A stretch of DNA of 55,692 nt from Pelargonium x hortorum (lineage: Eukaryota; Streptophyta; Magnoliopsida; Geraniales; Geraniaceae). Position 1 is the stretch's first letter. Every line of letters begins with the position of its first letter. The position numbers and the translations under genes were made by a program. The stretch covers positions 1 to 55,692 of the forward strand of contig JAYMTJ010000069.1 of NCBI GenBank assembly GCA_036897525.1, read 5' to 3'. Below the pieces are notes generated by a model that was given only the letters and a program-made list of their open reading frames with translations, did no database searches and had not been told where the DNA came from. Positions 1 to 12,970 of this stretch are shown piece by piece.

Positions 1-411
1 CCTAGTAGTTTTTTTAAGAGATTTTGTTTATTTCCTTGCTTATCGATATTCTTGAATCGTATAAGTTTTAAATAAAGTTAAGGAAATTAGAAATAAGTTC
101 TGCTCTTATTAAGTAAGTAGGCTTCCCTACTTCTTTTGACTCTATCATTTAAATTTAAAAAAGCTAGATATTTACAGAATATTGAGAGACCCCCCCTGTT
201 AAGACACACCTAGGCTGGAAAGACTTGTTTAATAGGTCGCTACTTTAATTACGAATCACTCAGAATTTTAACTGAACAAATATTTCAAGAAACAAACTCC
301 TTGTAATAAAAAAACCCTTAGACTTATACGCCTTGAAAAGGGAAACTCATCTAACTCAAAGCCCTTGGAGAGTTTTGGCTTCTATTCTAAAGCAAGGAAA
401 CCCTTCAGGAC

Positions 412-427
412 TCTATTCTAGAATAGA
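412..427. repeat. 16-bp perfect palindrome
   Basis: TCTATTCTAGAATAGA reads the same on both strands. One or two perfect palindromes of this length are expected by chance in a window of this size and composition, so no function is claimed. Confidence 0.6.
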
Positions 428-1892
428 CAGACTCTTTCCCCTTTAAGGAAAAGGTTTGTTAATAAAATAAGGTCCAAAATGCTCTAAAATCAAAACGAAT
501 GAAATGAAATCTCTTCGTTTTAAGCACTTAGATTAAGTAGGAAAGACAAACAAGAGTCCCTATACTTTTTGATATTTTCCTACGTTTTTAACTCCCTTTT
601 TAACAACAACTTTCCAGAACAGGGGAACTCTCATTGACATAGTAGCAGTAACTGAAAGGTCCTTCAATACCCTATTTATCTTTCTTCTTTAGAGATCCCC
701 TAACTCATATCATAAATTCCGGAATAAGGCTCCCTTTTATTGTTATTGTTTATAGACTTACTTTGTTCAGAAGCTGCATATTAGATCTTGAGACTACGTA
801 TAAATAATACCTCCAATTATTTTCTCTAAACAATAAGTTTTACGGGATTCCTTGTACCTAAGATTGTACTTTTTATTAATCTTTATAATCAATTTTCTAC
901 TCTTCTCTTCAGCCGGGGCTCGCGCCTAGGGAGAATTTCCAAAGCTATGAAAATGAAGCCAAGGTTTAAGAAAATGGGTGTCCGTTCTTAATCTTATAGG
1001 GATGTCTATAACTAATCTTTTATTGTTTAACATTTTGAAATCTAACTTCTGGAATCCCTACTCAAAAAACAAACTGTAGGGAACTTTACCCCCAAGGCTT
1101 TTGGGAGTAGACTATGCTTGTAATTGATCGATATTTGTAGAGCGTATCTTATTTCATACACCGCACAAGTAACTCCCGAATTTTTTGACTTACAGAACTG
1201 AGCTTAAGTCTTACCCTTTTCTGTATGTTGGGTTACTTATCTAGTACGAGGTCCTTTGTTCCACAGTAGCAGCTTTTAATCCCTAAAATCAAGGTTTTGA
1301 TAAAATTAATTTAATTAAGTCTTTGCTTGTATAAATATAGGTTACAAATAAACTAGTCTGGGCAACAGCAGCGGTTATTCATATAGAAAACTTCCTTAAT
1401 TGATGAGTTTTAAGCTAGATTTTAGTGTCCCGATATAACTATAACCCCTTACTTAAAAGTTTTATAAAACGCTTTATTTCTTAGGAAACAAGTTTCAAAT
1501 TAAAGACTTGTAAACAAGGCATAAAAACCGGATTAATCAAGATCTAGCAAGAAAAGGGGGACTTTTTAGCAGGCAAGTACCCACTAGAGGAGGTTCGCTT
1601 TATCCGGGTTTTCCTTCAGAAAAAACTTTTATCATTAACAATGGAGAAAGCACGTACCAAACAAGTACGAGTTTTTAGTATAATTTGAGTTCTACTGCAA
1701 CGTAGAATAGGTCATAACATAGTCTACTTACTCGAGCTAAATAGCTTTGTATAGAAAGACTGACTCCATATACTTCGAATCTTGGTTAGGGCAAGTAATA
1801 AAAAAGTAGTCGATTGCTGACAGACTCCTTTTGAATATCAGCTAAAAAAGCTGGGTAGTTTTTTTAGTTTCTAAAATGGATTTGAAATCCTG

Positions 1893-1937
1893 GTAAGATT
1901 GTGTTTTATAGTATACGAAATTTCCTCGCAATCTTAC
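1893..1937. repeat. Hairpin with an 11-bp stem
   Basis: GTAAGATTGTG at 1893-1903 pairs with CGCAATCTTAC at 1927-1937 (ten Watson-Crick pairs and one G-T), closing a 23-nt loop. About one stem of this quality is expected by chance here. No neighbouring gene suggests a terminator or processing signal. Confidence 0.5.
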
Positions 1938-4900
1938 ATCTTACAGAACTTTTATTATAGTTTTAGGATCCATAAACTAGTCTTGTCTGTTGCTTAGTTT
2001 AGTGAATAGTTCTTAATACTAATTTAGAGTTCTTCCTTCATATTATCAATTAAAATATGAAACCGCTAAGTCATTTTTTGGTACCTTGGATTAATACTTT
2101 GGCCAGCTCCTTTTAAGACAACTATAACTACTCGGTGTTTTTGTATAAACCATTTTCTTTCGGGATTTCCGATAAATAAATGTTCCAGTCCTTTAGGGAG
2201 CTACTCTGTTTGAAGGAATTTTGACTCAAGTTCAAGTTAGTTAGGTAATTGTGTTACACAATAAAAAAGAAAGTATACAACGCGAAAGTAGTCTCCAGGC
2301 TGACACATTCTAGAAAAGAGTACTCCCTTAAATACACATAGACCGAGTTCTATGAGCTGGAGTGTTTGACAAAAAGGGGCCCTTATAAAGTAAGTTTACA
2401 TCTGCTATAAATACCCATAAGACAAAGAGTACAGCATATGCTCTAGTTTAAACGAAAAGCCTTAGCCTGGAAGATTTCATTTGCCAACCCAAACTTATAC
2501 CTTAATACTCTCGTACGAAAAAACACTTAGTATAAAGATTATATAAACCAAAGGATTGTACTAGGCCCCATATCCGCATAAGAATAGGGACAAACCAACC
2601 AGGCCAGATTGATTTGCTTTAGGGGGTTATCCTACCCTAAGAGTGCTCCTGAAACACCAAAGAATGTCTTAGTCTTTAGTAAGAGCCTTAATATATGAAT
2701 CCATTTTATAAGAACTCTAGTCTTCTCATCGCAAATCAAATAATTTTTATTTGCAGGTCCTCAGCATAAGAATGAAGTAAAGACCAGTCCGAACGTATCC
2801 CGGTATTAAGTATTAGAATTCTATTAACATAACTTCCTTTTGACACTACACTAGGTAGGGTTCCTTAGCTAGCGGGTTTCCTTGAATTCGGGTTAGACTT
2901 TGTCTATAAATTAAGGTTAACTCTACAGTCGATTTATATCAATGCCCCAGCCCCAGCTCAAACAAGAAGCACTGAAAAGGAGTCTACCTACGTAAATTAT
3001 TTCGAGAGGCAAGAGATTTCTTTATTAAAATCGACCCGATTCAAAAATTCAGTACAATTCTGTAATTTGTGAAATAATACATAATTCGGAAAAGCAATTG
3101 ATTGCTAAAGAATTTTCTCACATAGTATTGATCGGTTCCCGTAGGAGATTGTGGTTAAAAGTTTATATACATCGTACGTAATGAAAAAGACCCGAACTTC
3201 TATTTTCAAAGGGTGTGTTTCGTTTACAGATAAAAAAAAGTAAAGAAACTATCAGCTCAAGAAACTCTTACTTTCTGGAATACTCTACTCATAAGGGCAA
3301 GACACAACTTGATTTACCCATCAAAGGAAGTTCTTCAAATTTGTTATATTATATAAAAGCCAAGACTAAAACCCATTATGAAGCTTACAGAGCAATGGCT
3401 ACAAGAAGTATAGGGGAGGTCGTGGTATGTGTAAAAGCTATAAAACTTATATTATTTATTGAATAGAAAACCCTTTACTTTAAGGCATAGCTTACCGCGA
3501 GAGATAACGTTCTTATTCTTAGACTAAGGTTAATTTGGCTATAGTACAAGTATAACACATTTCTATTAACAACTCAGTAACTTTTTTTACCTTGTTTAGG
3601 AATATGCCCTATTGGAGTTAAAAGTACATACTTAATCCTTTTCATATACCCACATTAATTTGTTACTAACTAGCAAGGAATTCGACAAAACACAACATAT
3701 TACGAACTTTTCTTTGACGCAGACCAACCTTTAAAGGCTCGACCTCTCTTATAAGTTAAGTTCTCTAAAAGCTAGAGCAGCCCTAATAAGGAAAAAAGGC
3801 TCTAAAGTACTCCTACTTCCTATTTGAAAAATTTCTTGCATTCCCTAGCTACGACCTTGTAATACAATTTTACAAAAATACTGTAACTAATAACTTGTAA
3901 AACTTCCCTGACTCCGTTACTTTAGATAAAAAAAGGGAATCCGTGCTACTTTAATAAATTTAATAAACTGAAAAAGCGCTTAAACTCTTCTCATAAACAT
4001 AATTCAAATAAATGAGTCCAGACCTACCTTGTTTACTGCACAGAAATGAATCTCCCGTTAAACTTAGGAAACCCACAAAACGAAAGGGAAGACTCCTAAG
4101 AAGATCCACTTTGGACAACCAGACACATACCCGTAAATTCTGGAATACTTGACTACACTAGTAAGTAATATAAGGGGGTTATGAAAAGTCCTTTTTTTAG
4201 AGAGCTTTATTATTAATTAAATGGGAGAGTTGTGTTCTGAATCTATACTTGATTTAGGAGACACTATTCCAATTTAGAAAAAAAAAAGTTGAGTTAGTAC
4301 TTCTTTTTTCAGTAATTCCTGGTTACGTTACACTCTTACAAGGGCTCAATATCGATGAGTGGATACTCTTTAATTTAACACAATGGTGCTAGCCAACATG
4401 CGCGGATTTCCTTATTGTTATAAATAAAATGGGTGCGCTTCTCTATATAGGAGTAGTAGTCAATTCCTCTAATAGAAGCTGATAAAAAGACAGGCATTCC
4501 AAAAAATATAGAGCATCTACTTTTTTATTAAGGCGCGAAACAAAACAAAGAATTAATTCAATGTTACACCTTATTTATAGCATAGAAGTAAAAGTCTAGT
4601 CTAGTAAAGGGAAGTCACTCTAATTCTCATTTTATTTGGCTAAATCAGGTGCAAATTTATACGCTATTTTTATAGGGTTCCCTTCCCTTATTTATAGTCA
4701 GTCATAGGAAGAGATCCTTGAGTTTTACTATCTTTTCTTTTTTATAGGGAGGTTTTAAAGGAGTCCTTGCAGTAACTGCTATATATAAGATTGGGGATTC
4801 AGTTATCTACTTAGCCTTTTTGAGAGGCTATCTTATTGGTTCAAAAGGAAGTCAAAAGGTATTTTATTAGTCCCTATTTTAGAAGAAGTAATCTTGTGTT

Positions 4901-6800
4901 CTATTGTTCTATGTCTGCGCCGCCTTCCTAATTAACAAATTTATACCCTAAAGGGTTTACCCGAGAGTTCTAAACCCAGTTCAATTTATAAGCTTATCGG
5001 GGCCCCGTGCATTTAACGTTTTCAAAAAAAGCAGGGGATATTTCTTTGCAGAATATCTTGCTAAAGCTACTCTTTTAAAATCAATAAGTCGAAGCTTTTG
5101 GTTTGGGGTATGCCTTACTAAACTGCTCGATCCAAATTCTATAAGGAATCCTCAAAGTTTTCGACTAGCTCTATATTATATAATAATTGAATTTCTCTGT
5201 AGAAGCGGTTAATTCAAAACAGGTATCTTCATTCTAGCGCTTTTCCTAATTTAGTGTATAAGTGAAACTTACCTTTAAGTTATACAGGACCAGGTCATCT
5301 CGCGGGCTTTTCTATTTCCTTTAGTTTTCATAGGGCAGGCTCTCATAAAAAAAAGTAAGTTGCGCTTTTGTTTAAACAGCCCCTTTTTTAGTGATACTAA
5401 ACTAAAAAGAGAGCTATAAACCCTTAAAAAAGTGCAAGACTTCCTTAGGTTGTAACATATTTCCGCAGATCTTAAGTAGGTAACTCCACAAAAGACAGAG
5501 TCATTTTTTTATAGAGAGTAAAGTCCAGTTCCTCATTTACCGAGAAAAGGTGAACTCTTAATATAAAGTATATTCGTTTTAAAGATACCTTACCCTTGAC
5601 TTAAAAATTATACCAAAAACTGAAGTAAGAGCTCAATCGAATTTAATAAGGAAATCCTGCTTACGTAAGCCAACTCCCTTGTTTATACATCACCAAAAGT
5701 GCCCTATCTTTATCTTTAAACTCAGGGTGCCGTGGAATCCTCCTACCTAGAAAAGGGTCTCTTTACTTTAAATAGAGTCGTGGAGCTTTCTAGCTTATTT
5801 TTATAGTAATCCTTCGGTACGGGATTCTCTACAATACCTATATCCGCTTCACTTCGACAAGAGCACAAGAATACATTATCTGTTATCCTCAGCTTGCTGC
5901 TTAGTGCTTTACGAACAATGGAAAATATGAAATATTTATGTTCTTTACCGGCTTAGTACACCTTGAGATTCTGTATTCTATTCTGTTATCTTTCCTTGAT
6001 TGATTGTATTGACTCCTTTACCTGCTTAGATCGGAATAGTACTATACAGAAGACCTTAGACTTTCACTCCTCTAATTTAGCAACACCGGATTACACTTAA
6101 TCTCAGGAACTTCTATCAGCTTAAAATCATTCTAGCACAAGATAACTCCCAAGTCTTTCTGGGACTGGATGATTCATGTTCCTTAGAGCTTAGTTCTAAC
6201 AAGCAAGGATTCTAGTCGGGTCCTAAGAAGAAGGGCAAGGGCATTCTATTCTATAAGTAATGGTAATGAACTTATCTCTAATACTGACTACTTTTGTATT
6301 CAGAGTCTCTAATATTTATGTAGCAGAGCTAAGTTAAATACTGTGTACTTTAGAGAAATAACCCGACACTTAGTCCACGAAGAATCTTTTTGGTGGAGAA
6401 TCTCTATACTTGTGGAAGATAATATTTTAATTGTTATAAAGGGAGGGGGTAGGGTAGGAACAACCCTGTGTGCTGTATTCCTGACTCGAGAAGAACCTGT
6501 GCACCGTATACATACATAACAGCTGAACTTTCTTTTTGAAGCTACTTCTTTATTTAAATAAGTAAGATAGGGGATTTCCTATGAATTTGCTATATTAAAA
6601 GTAGTCCCGGACTAAGGCTAGAATCCATAGACATTTTTTTATATTCTTAAGCCTTCACAAGAGTGACTTGCCTGATTTCATTTCATATGGTTCCACAGGA
6701 TTTAGTTTAGTTGGAACAGACCCGCCCTCATTCGATTTATAAAGGCACTTTATTTAGATAACGATGTTAATTGAATGACTATAAAAAAACTATAATACTG

Positions 6801-6844
6801 GGAATAACCCTGCAAAAACGGAATCTTCTGCTGGTTCAAGTCGG
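6801..6844 (+). pseudogene. tRNA-like T-arm remnant, copy 1
   Basis: The stretch ends in GGTTCAAGTCGG, which matches the conserved T loop (GTTCRANYC) of organellar and bacterial tRNAs. Upstream it reads ATAACCCTGCAAAAACGGA, closely similar to the same element at 23661-23694. No D arm, anticodon stem or acceptor stem can be drawn, and the T stem itself is poorly paired. The most likely reading is a decayed tRNA fragment or a short repeat derived from one. A chance match to the T-loop motif cannot be excluded. Confidence 0.25.
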
Positions 6845-9705
6845 TTTTGTAAACGGAGACTCATAAATAGATCTGTACCGTACAGTATTTAGTCAGCAAC
6901 TTTTTAGTAACATCTATCTAGTATTTTCTTAGAAACAAGCCTTACTCTTTGTTTTGTATCAAGCAAAATTGCAACATAACTAGAATGTGTCGGTTCAATT
7001 GCTACAATTGCTGGAGAATTACTTAACATAGAAAGGGAATCCTTTTTTGTTTGCCTACATACTGGTTATAAGAAGCCCGCTTGCTAAACTCCTGTAATAA
7101 ACTTACAAACCATAAAACGAGGATGCATTTATGTATGGAAAAAATGTAAAAGGTTCTAGTGGCGAGCTGTTTATCAAAAAGCTAAAGAGGACTGTAGAAG
7201 TTTTCTGCTATAATTTCTAATTGCATTTGTTATACATTTTACTAGTAAATAAGCTTTCCTTAGGAATCACTAATATTAGAAAAAGACTTTTAAAATGTTA
7301 AGGACAGCAAATCCATATCAATGAGAACAATAACAAAACGGATTGTCATTTCCATGTGCTAAAACATAATTGAGTGCGTCCAGTAAAGTGGTTTTTTTGT
7401 ACATCTGAAACCTTTAGAGTTAAATATTTCCTATGTTTATTCAGTTTGACTTTCCCCTATTAGACTTTACCTGGGATTATTCCATCCCCGCTTAGCCAAA
7501 TCCAAATAGGCTCTACCTCAACAAATTCTACCTTTAATTTAAACTCCTCTGTAATACTAAGATTTATAAAGTCAAGACTTGAAAACCCTTTTTACTTACT
7601 TCTTGTAAAGCCGATGTCTTTCTCTTTTTTCTCTAGGTTCCTATCCTAGACTTGATCTTCGTTAATGGGATCCAGAAGAATAAAGTTTACTTTTTTGTTC
7701 TTATATACTATAATATAATCCATAAACAACTTTAACTTGACTAAGACGACGGGACTTTAACCCGAAGGCATTTCTAGAAAATGACTGAGAGCTACTTGCC
7801 ATCAATTAGAGATGGTTTTCTATTGGAGAATCTCGTATACTCTATATAGACAGGATCAAGATAATGAATATTCTTCTATCTAAGCAATTCCTATTTCTTA
7901 AACTGGGTTTAGGCTTAGCTTTCTATCCAATAGAGTGTTGTAATGATTTCAGATCAGATAAGAAAAGCGCTAGCCAATTTTATGAATTCTAGCTGTCGAC
8001 TGTAATGTAGATAGAATTTAGACTTTATTTGTATAAATTACTTAGAAATAGAAATGAAATTGCATATTTTTACTACTACTACTTGAGATTCTTAGGCTCC
8101 TTAGAAAAGGCAAACTGAGGCTATCTCTTAAGAGACTCCTGGAGTTCTACTTATCCGCTCCGCGCGGTATTTCACTAGGATAACAGGGTCACAAAATAGA
8201 TCACTAGAGGGCTTAGAAACGTACAAATTAACTACAAAAGGCACCCCTAGTAGGTAGAAACCGAGGATTACTTAAAAAAGTACTCGATATATTATATTGT
8301 ATTGTGAGACAGATAAACTTTGATTAACCAAAACTAGCTAACCTCAACGTTTGTTCCAAAAGCATTACGAGAGAAATCCCTTGATTAGCTTATACAAGCC
8401 CAGTAATAATAATTCTTTAGTTTTTTATCCAATTAGATATCTAATAAGCGCTTACAAGAAATCCTCTGACCCTTTTTTTAGCAGTTCAACAAGACAGCAA
8501 GCGAATATTTTAGGAATACATTAGAGTAGTATACGCTAATAAAAAAAAAATCAGATAGAGGTCTACATTGGAATTAGAAAGTGATCCCTAAACTTGTACA
8601 TATAAATAGAAAAATTCTACTCGACCCTCAAGGTTTGGATAAGGGAGCCTCCTCCTTTTTTTTGGTTTATGAAAGGTCCTTGCTTACTGCGACTCGAACC
8701 CTTCCTTTGACATCTTTAAATTACCGGCATACATACATACTTAAACAAACAGATCCAGATAAAAGCGCTTTAAGATACTAAGGCTTCCCCCTCTTTCTTA
8801 ACAACTAGAGGTACTCATTCTATAAAAATACCTTTAGTACTTACTATAGGCAGGCGATAAATTTTTATAATTTGAACCGCTCGACCCTTCAAAAAAACCT
8901 AAGTACAGGTTGCTAAATTATTGACTTTTTATAAGTCACTTCTACTAATGAGTTCCTTATATATGGATATGGAGCATTTAACCGTAACCGCTGTATCGCA
9001 CTTCCTAGACATGTTAATTCCAACACTTTTACTTTTCTTTTGCCTTATAAACTCTCATTTCAATTTAAAGGCATTTCTCGCTTCGTATACTTATTCATGT
9101 ACAGGCGGCTCATATTTCTTAAGTATTTCCTCTATTTTCTCCTTCACTTGGGAATCCTGGAGTATAGGCCTGGCAATATATGACATTAAAATCCTTATTG
9201 TGAATAGAAAGAAACCTGATCTATCTTGTTTGCAAGCCTTAGGAGAGTTCCCTTAATTTACTATGTTCGCATTCATTATAGATTGCTTCCTTCTTTTCTT
9301 TAACCCCGAATTAGATACAAGGAGTAGATATGCTTTTGGGGGTTCCTCTGGTATATACTCGTGATTTACTGAACGGGGATCCCTACTAAAGAGAAATTCT
9401 TGCTGTAAAGTCTTTTAGTTGCATTGAGGATAAAGACATTCCCTCCCTTTAAGAACATAATAAAAAGAAAAAGATTCCAATAAGGAATAGTTTCATTTCT
9501 CTAAGTAGATAGCTTGCCAAAGATTGGGGCTGGGTTGCTCTAATGCTTATACCTTTAAGGTAAAGCCGGGCTTGATATTTGTACAAGAAGTTTAGGCACC
9601 CCTGGCGGAGTTAAGCAATATTAACAGGCGAGGTTTTTTACTCAAAACAGTCTAGGCTGGTTACTTAAAATAATTGGCTACATAAAGATAACAATTTTTG
9701 ATAAG

Positions 9706-9742
9706 CCGGGTTTCGTGAGGGAAGCTTTTTCGTTAAACCCGG
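9706..9742. repeat. G+C-rich hairpin
   Basis: CCGGGTTT at 9706-9713 pairs perfectly with AAACCCGG at 9735-9742 around a 21-nt loop. It stands out because half the stem is G-C in an AT-rich setting. No gene lies next to it. Confidence 0.45.
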
Positions 9743-9788
9743 GTCGGCGCCTTCCTTAGCCCAGATAAGTTTATTCACGTCACGAGTC

Positions 9789-9812
9789 AACAATTGTTCA
9801 ACAATTAATTGT
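9789..9812. repeat. Two adjacent palindromes
   Basis: AACAATTGTT (9789-9798) is followed two bases later by ACAATTAATTGT (9801-9812). Both are perfect palindromes, and they share the direct repeat TCAACAATT. The pair can form two small hairpins or one larger one. No function can be assigned. Confidence 0.5.
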
Positions 9813-10590
9813 AAAGAAAGCGCTGTGCCGTTGGTTGTAAATTACCCTTATTCTAGAAATATCCTTATTTTCTATGTACCAAAACTGCTAAAAGTACTCA
9901 GAAATTAGTAGACATAACTACAAGAAGAATACGTCTCGCTATACTTGATTATACATATTTTTTAGACAGCCAAGAGCAAAACCAAAAAATTTTACTTTGG
10001 ACTCGCCCTTGTCAATTTTTAGTTTTTAGTAAAGGCTTTCCCTGGATACTTAGCAAACAGCTGCCCGCTTTAGAATTCTCACTCACTCAGTATAATTTCA
10101 ATTTTTTTTTGCACTTTATCGAATTAAGAAAGCCTTCTCTTTTCTTTTATGGGAGCACCTTATAATATAAAGCATCTCCTTAGTAAAACGCCTCTGTACT
10201 CTCTAAAAGTTTTGTACTATTAAGTCCTATACGAGTTCTAAATATTGTAACACAACCTACATTTGAGCCATTAACACAATGCTTTCATTTTGAATTCTCG
10301 ATCTTGTCTAGAGCCCCCTTTAGAGAGTCATTTTTAAGAAAAGTACTCCAAAACCCTATTAAGTAAGGGAACCCTTACTATATCATAATAAGAGTCCCTC
10401 TCATAGCAACTTGTCACTTAGGATTAGAAAAAAAAAAAAGATATTAAACAAAGTTAAAATTTAGAACTATCATAAATATAAGTTAAGCTACGAACTTACA
10501 TGAATGGCAAATCTCCCCATATATAATATAGTACCAGGCAATTCTTTTCAGAGATCTTCCATTACCAACCTCGGCTAAAAACCCACCATT

Positions 10591-11720
10591 TCAATGCACT
10601 AAAATTTGCTTTTAGAAGCCCTTGTGTATTATATTTTCTTTTTTCTTTATGCAATTTGCGTAGGTTTTTTCTTAATTTAAATTGCCCTTAATCATTAAAG
10701 TTAATCTTAAAAGCACTTGTTTTCCTGGATTTCTGTAAAGGTTAAACCGAAAACCCATCCTATTAACTACTTACTAAATCTCTCTCGAATAAGTACCGTA
10801 AAAAACGAAATAAAAATAGAGGAAAAAAGCATACAAGGCCCTACTTACTAAAATCTAAAATAAGTTTTTCTTTTCAGTATCTCAAGCCCTAAGTTATTCC
10901 TACTCAATTTCATTTTACCCCTTTTTTCTTCTAGTATTCTACTTTTAGTTTCTACTTCTGAGTTCAAATTCTATTCTTGTTGATAACGCGCTGGTTTTCC
11001 TTAGTAGCTTTTGCTTTCTTATAAAGAATCCACCCCTTTTAGTTTAATTAGACACCCGGTTTTGTTCATTCCCTTTTTATTAGCAAAATCTTCTGCAATC
11101 TTATTCAATTTCTGCATGTATTCCTTGAGAAAGGCTCCTTTTTTTATCATTCTGTCAGCATCTATTTTATAATCTTATTTTTCTTATTCCTGAGTTATAC
11201 CGATTACCTTTCAAATTTCATTAGAGGAATAAAATACTCTGTAGATTTAGCAACTCTTCTTGAATTTGCCTTCATTTTACCTGGCTATACATTCTTGAGT
11301 CTTGCTTTCCTTTTTTTTTTATTAGGAAAAGGTTTATATATGCTAGTTCCGCTATAAATGCATTATATACAACCACATTAAAACACTAAAACTTGAATAC
11401 TAATTTGAAATACAAAAGCCTCTTACTCTCTAAAGAGTTAACTCCTATAACTTTTTTTTTATAAAGTAAACTAGCATCCTTACGAATTTTAAAAGACTTT
11501 AAAACGGGTATCCTTCATTATTCTAGCTACCTAGTTTCATGTTTAACTAAATTTGACTCCTTCAAGGTTTTATACAACTCTGTCTATTACTCCATACTTT
11601 ACGCAAGCTAAGCACTTTACTCGCGTCACATTTTAGTCCTCTTTGTCCTATTTTGATATTCTATTTCTATTTAGGTTAAGAACTCTTTTAATGGAATATC
11701 TACTCCTATGAATAACATAC
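10591..11720. other. Pyrimidine-rich non-coding tract
   Basis: The + strand is visibly rich in T and C over about 1.1 kb, with many runs of T and CTT or TTC words and few G. Frames are closed throughout and no gene is seen. Such a bias can mark an old strand-specific history, but here only the bias itself is visible. Confidence 0.5.
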
Positions 11721-12622
11721 ATATAAGCGAAACGTCCTCTATTACAAAAGTTTTAATAACTTTCAATAGTTAATCGAAATCATAGAACAAGCAAGGAAGA
11801 TGCTCCTACTATTGAAAAGCACTAGTTGGTTGGGGGAAGCTCTATATAGCCAAAGTCTTGTTAATTTGTACAGAAAGGGTGAGAAATATGGAATTCTGGG
11901 GCTTGCTTGAAGTGGCAACTCACTTTTATATGTTATAAGTAAGATTTTAGAGATCGACGTCTATTCCGAAAGGTACAGGTATTGTATTTGAAAGACAATA
12001 TAGAAATCCTGATTATTATACACATTGCTTAAGGCATGAGAGCTCCTAACTTGTTATGTTAAACTGCATCTATAGGCATCTTTTTTTTATTATATTATTC
12101 GACGAGATTTCTGTTCAAAAATTTGGATCAAACCAAGAAACTTAATCTGTATGCGTATGAAAACTGAGACGGTCTTTTCTCGAGTAATATAATAGGTACT
12201 TTTATAATTTTAAAATAAAAGTTCATATCAATATTGGTAACAAGCCAGTCAGTCGTAGGCAACGCATACGCATAGTTGTAGTTATGAGTTATATGCACAA
12301 GGAATTTTAACTAAAAAAAGGATCCTAACAACGGGCCTTATTATTAAAATAGATTAGTTACCGGATTCTGGTACAACATACCTTCTCTAAAGCAGAGTTT
12401 TGATTACCCTTTCTTTAGCATTTGCAGTAAGATCCTTTTTATACTATTTTTATGAATATGGAGTAAAAGTATAATATGAAAGAAATTAAGAGAGCAATGA
12501 GCAATCCTCAGAATTGTACCAAGTCATTCCTTGCTTTTACCCTACTCTACTAAAAAAACCTCACCGTCTATATTTAAGCCTAGTCTAGTCTTGTTGGTTA
12601 ATAAAATGAGGAGGATGCCTGT

Positions 12623-12640
12623 CTTTACTTTAAAGTAAAG
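12623..12640. repeat. 18-bp perfect palindrome
   Basis: CTTTACTTTAAAGTAAAG is perfectly self-complementary. By a rough estimate from base composition fewer than one is expected by chance in the window. It is followed directly by a run of six G. It could be a cruciform-forming site or a recombination or replication landmark, but nothing adjacent supports any of these. Confidence 0.55.
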
Positions 12641-12890
12641 GGGGGTGGTATTTCGTACTAAGCTTTATTAGTCCTTCCTTATTGGATTTCTAATTTCATT
12701 CATTAATGTATATAAAGCATTTACCCCTGATAAAGTAACTTTAGTGTTATAATTCTAGGGAGCCCCGTGCTTGTTTTAGCGCATTTGTTATGTTGAGTCT
12801 TGTTTTTTGAAGGGGTGGCTTGTGCGAATGCAGGAATTAGAAAGTAGATAAACAACTTCTATCGTCTAAATCTAGTAATGCGTATTCATA

Positions 12891-12970
12891 GGGGTTCCCT
12901 TGACTCGAACCTACGGCATTTCTATTAAGCTTACTCCGATAGAATATCCGGAAGTTGCCTTGTTCTACAG
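12891..12970 (-). pseudogene. tRNA-like remnant, Trp/Lys-like core
   Basis: On the + strand GACTCGAACCTACGGCAT (12902-12919) is the reverse of a tRNA T loop plus variable region, and GTTGCCTTGTTCTAC (12954-12968) is the reverse of a D arm. The same two words, each with one difference, recur at 23973-24015. The order resembles organellar tRNA-Trp or tRNA-Lys. The space between the halves is 34 nt, longer than a normal anticodon arm region, and no full cloverleaf forms. This reads as a tRNA pseudogene with an expanded middle. Confidence 0.35.

Larger units (their letters stand above)
1..10590. other. AT-rich non-coding DNA
   Basis: No gene is recognisable here. All six frames are closed at short intervals. 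The longest open stretches (about 66 to 111 codons at 3.2, 8.6 and 8.9 kb) open with GTG or TTG rather than ATG and have no recognisable motif or ribosome-binding context. The segment is rich in A and T runs. It contains small inverted repeats near 0.4, 1.9, 9.7 and 9.8 kb and one tRNA-like T arm near 6.8 kb, each listed separately. A short G+C-rich spot lies near 912-935 and another near 8156-8168. I see nothing else. Confidence 0.7.

Noticed and set aside
8684-8715. GACTCGAACC word, like a reversed tRNA T loop
   Set aside because: No second tRNA arm at the right distance; one short motif is not enough.
8921-9256. Open frame of 111 codons with hydrophobic stretches, + strand
   Set aside because: TTG start, T-rich DNA gives hydrophobic residues automatically, and no membrane protein family is recognisable.
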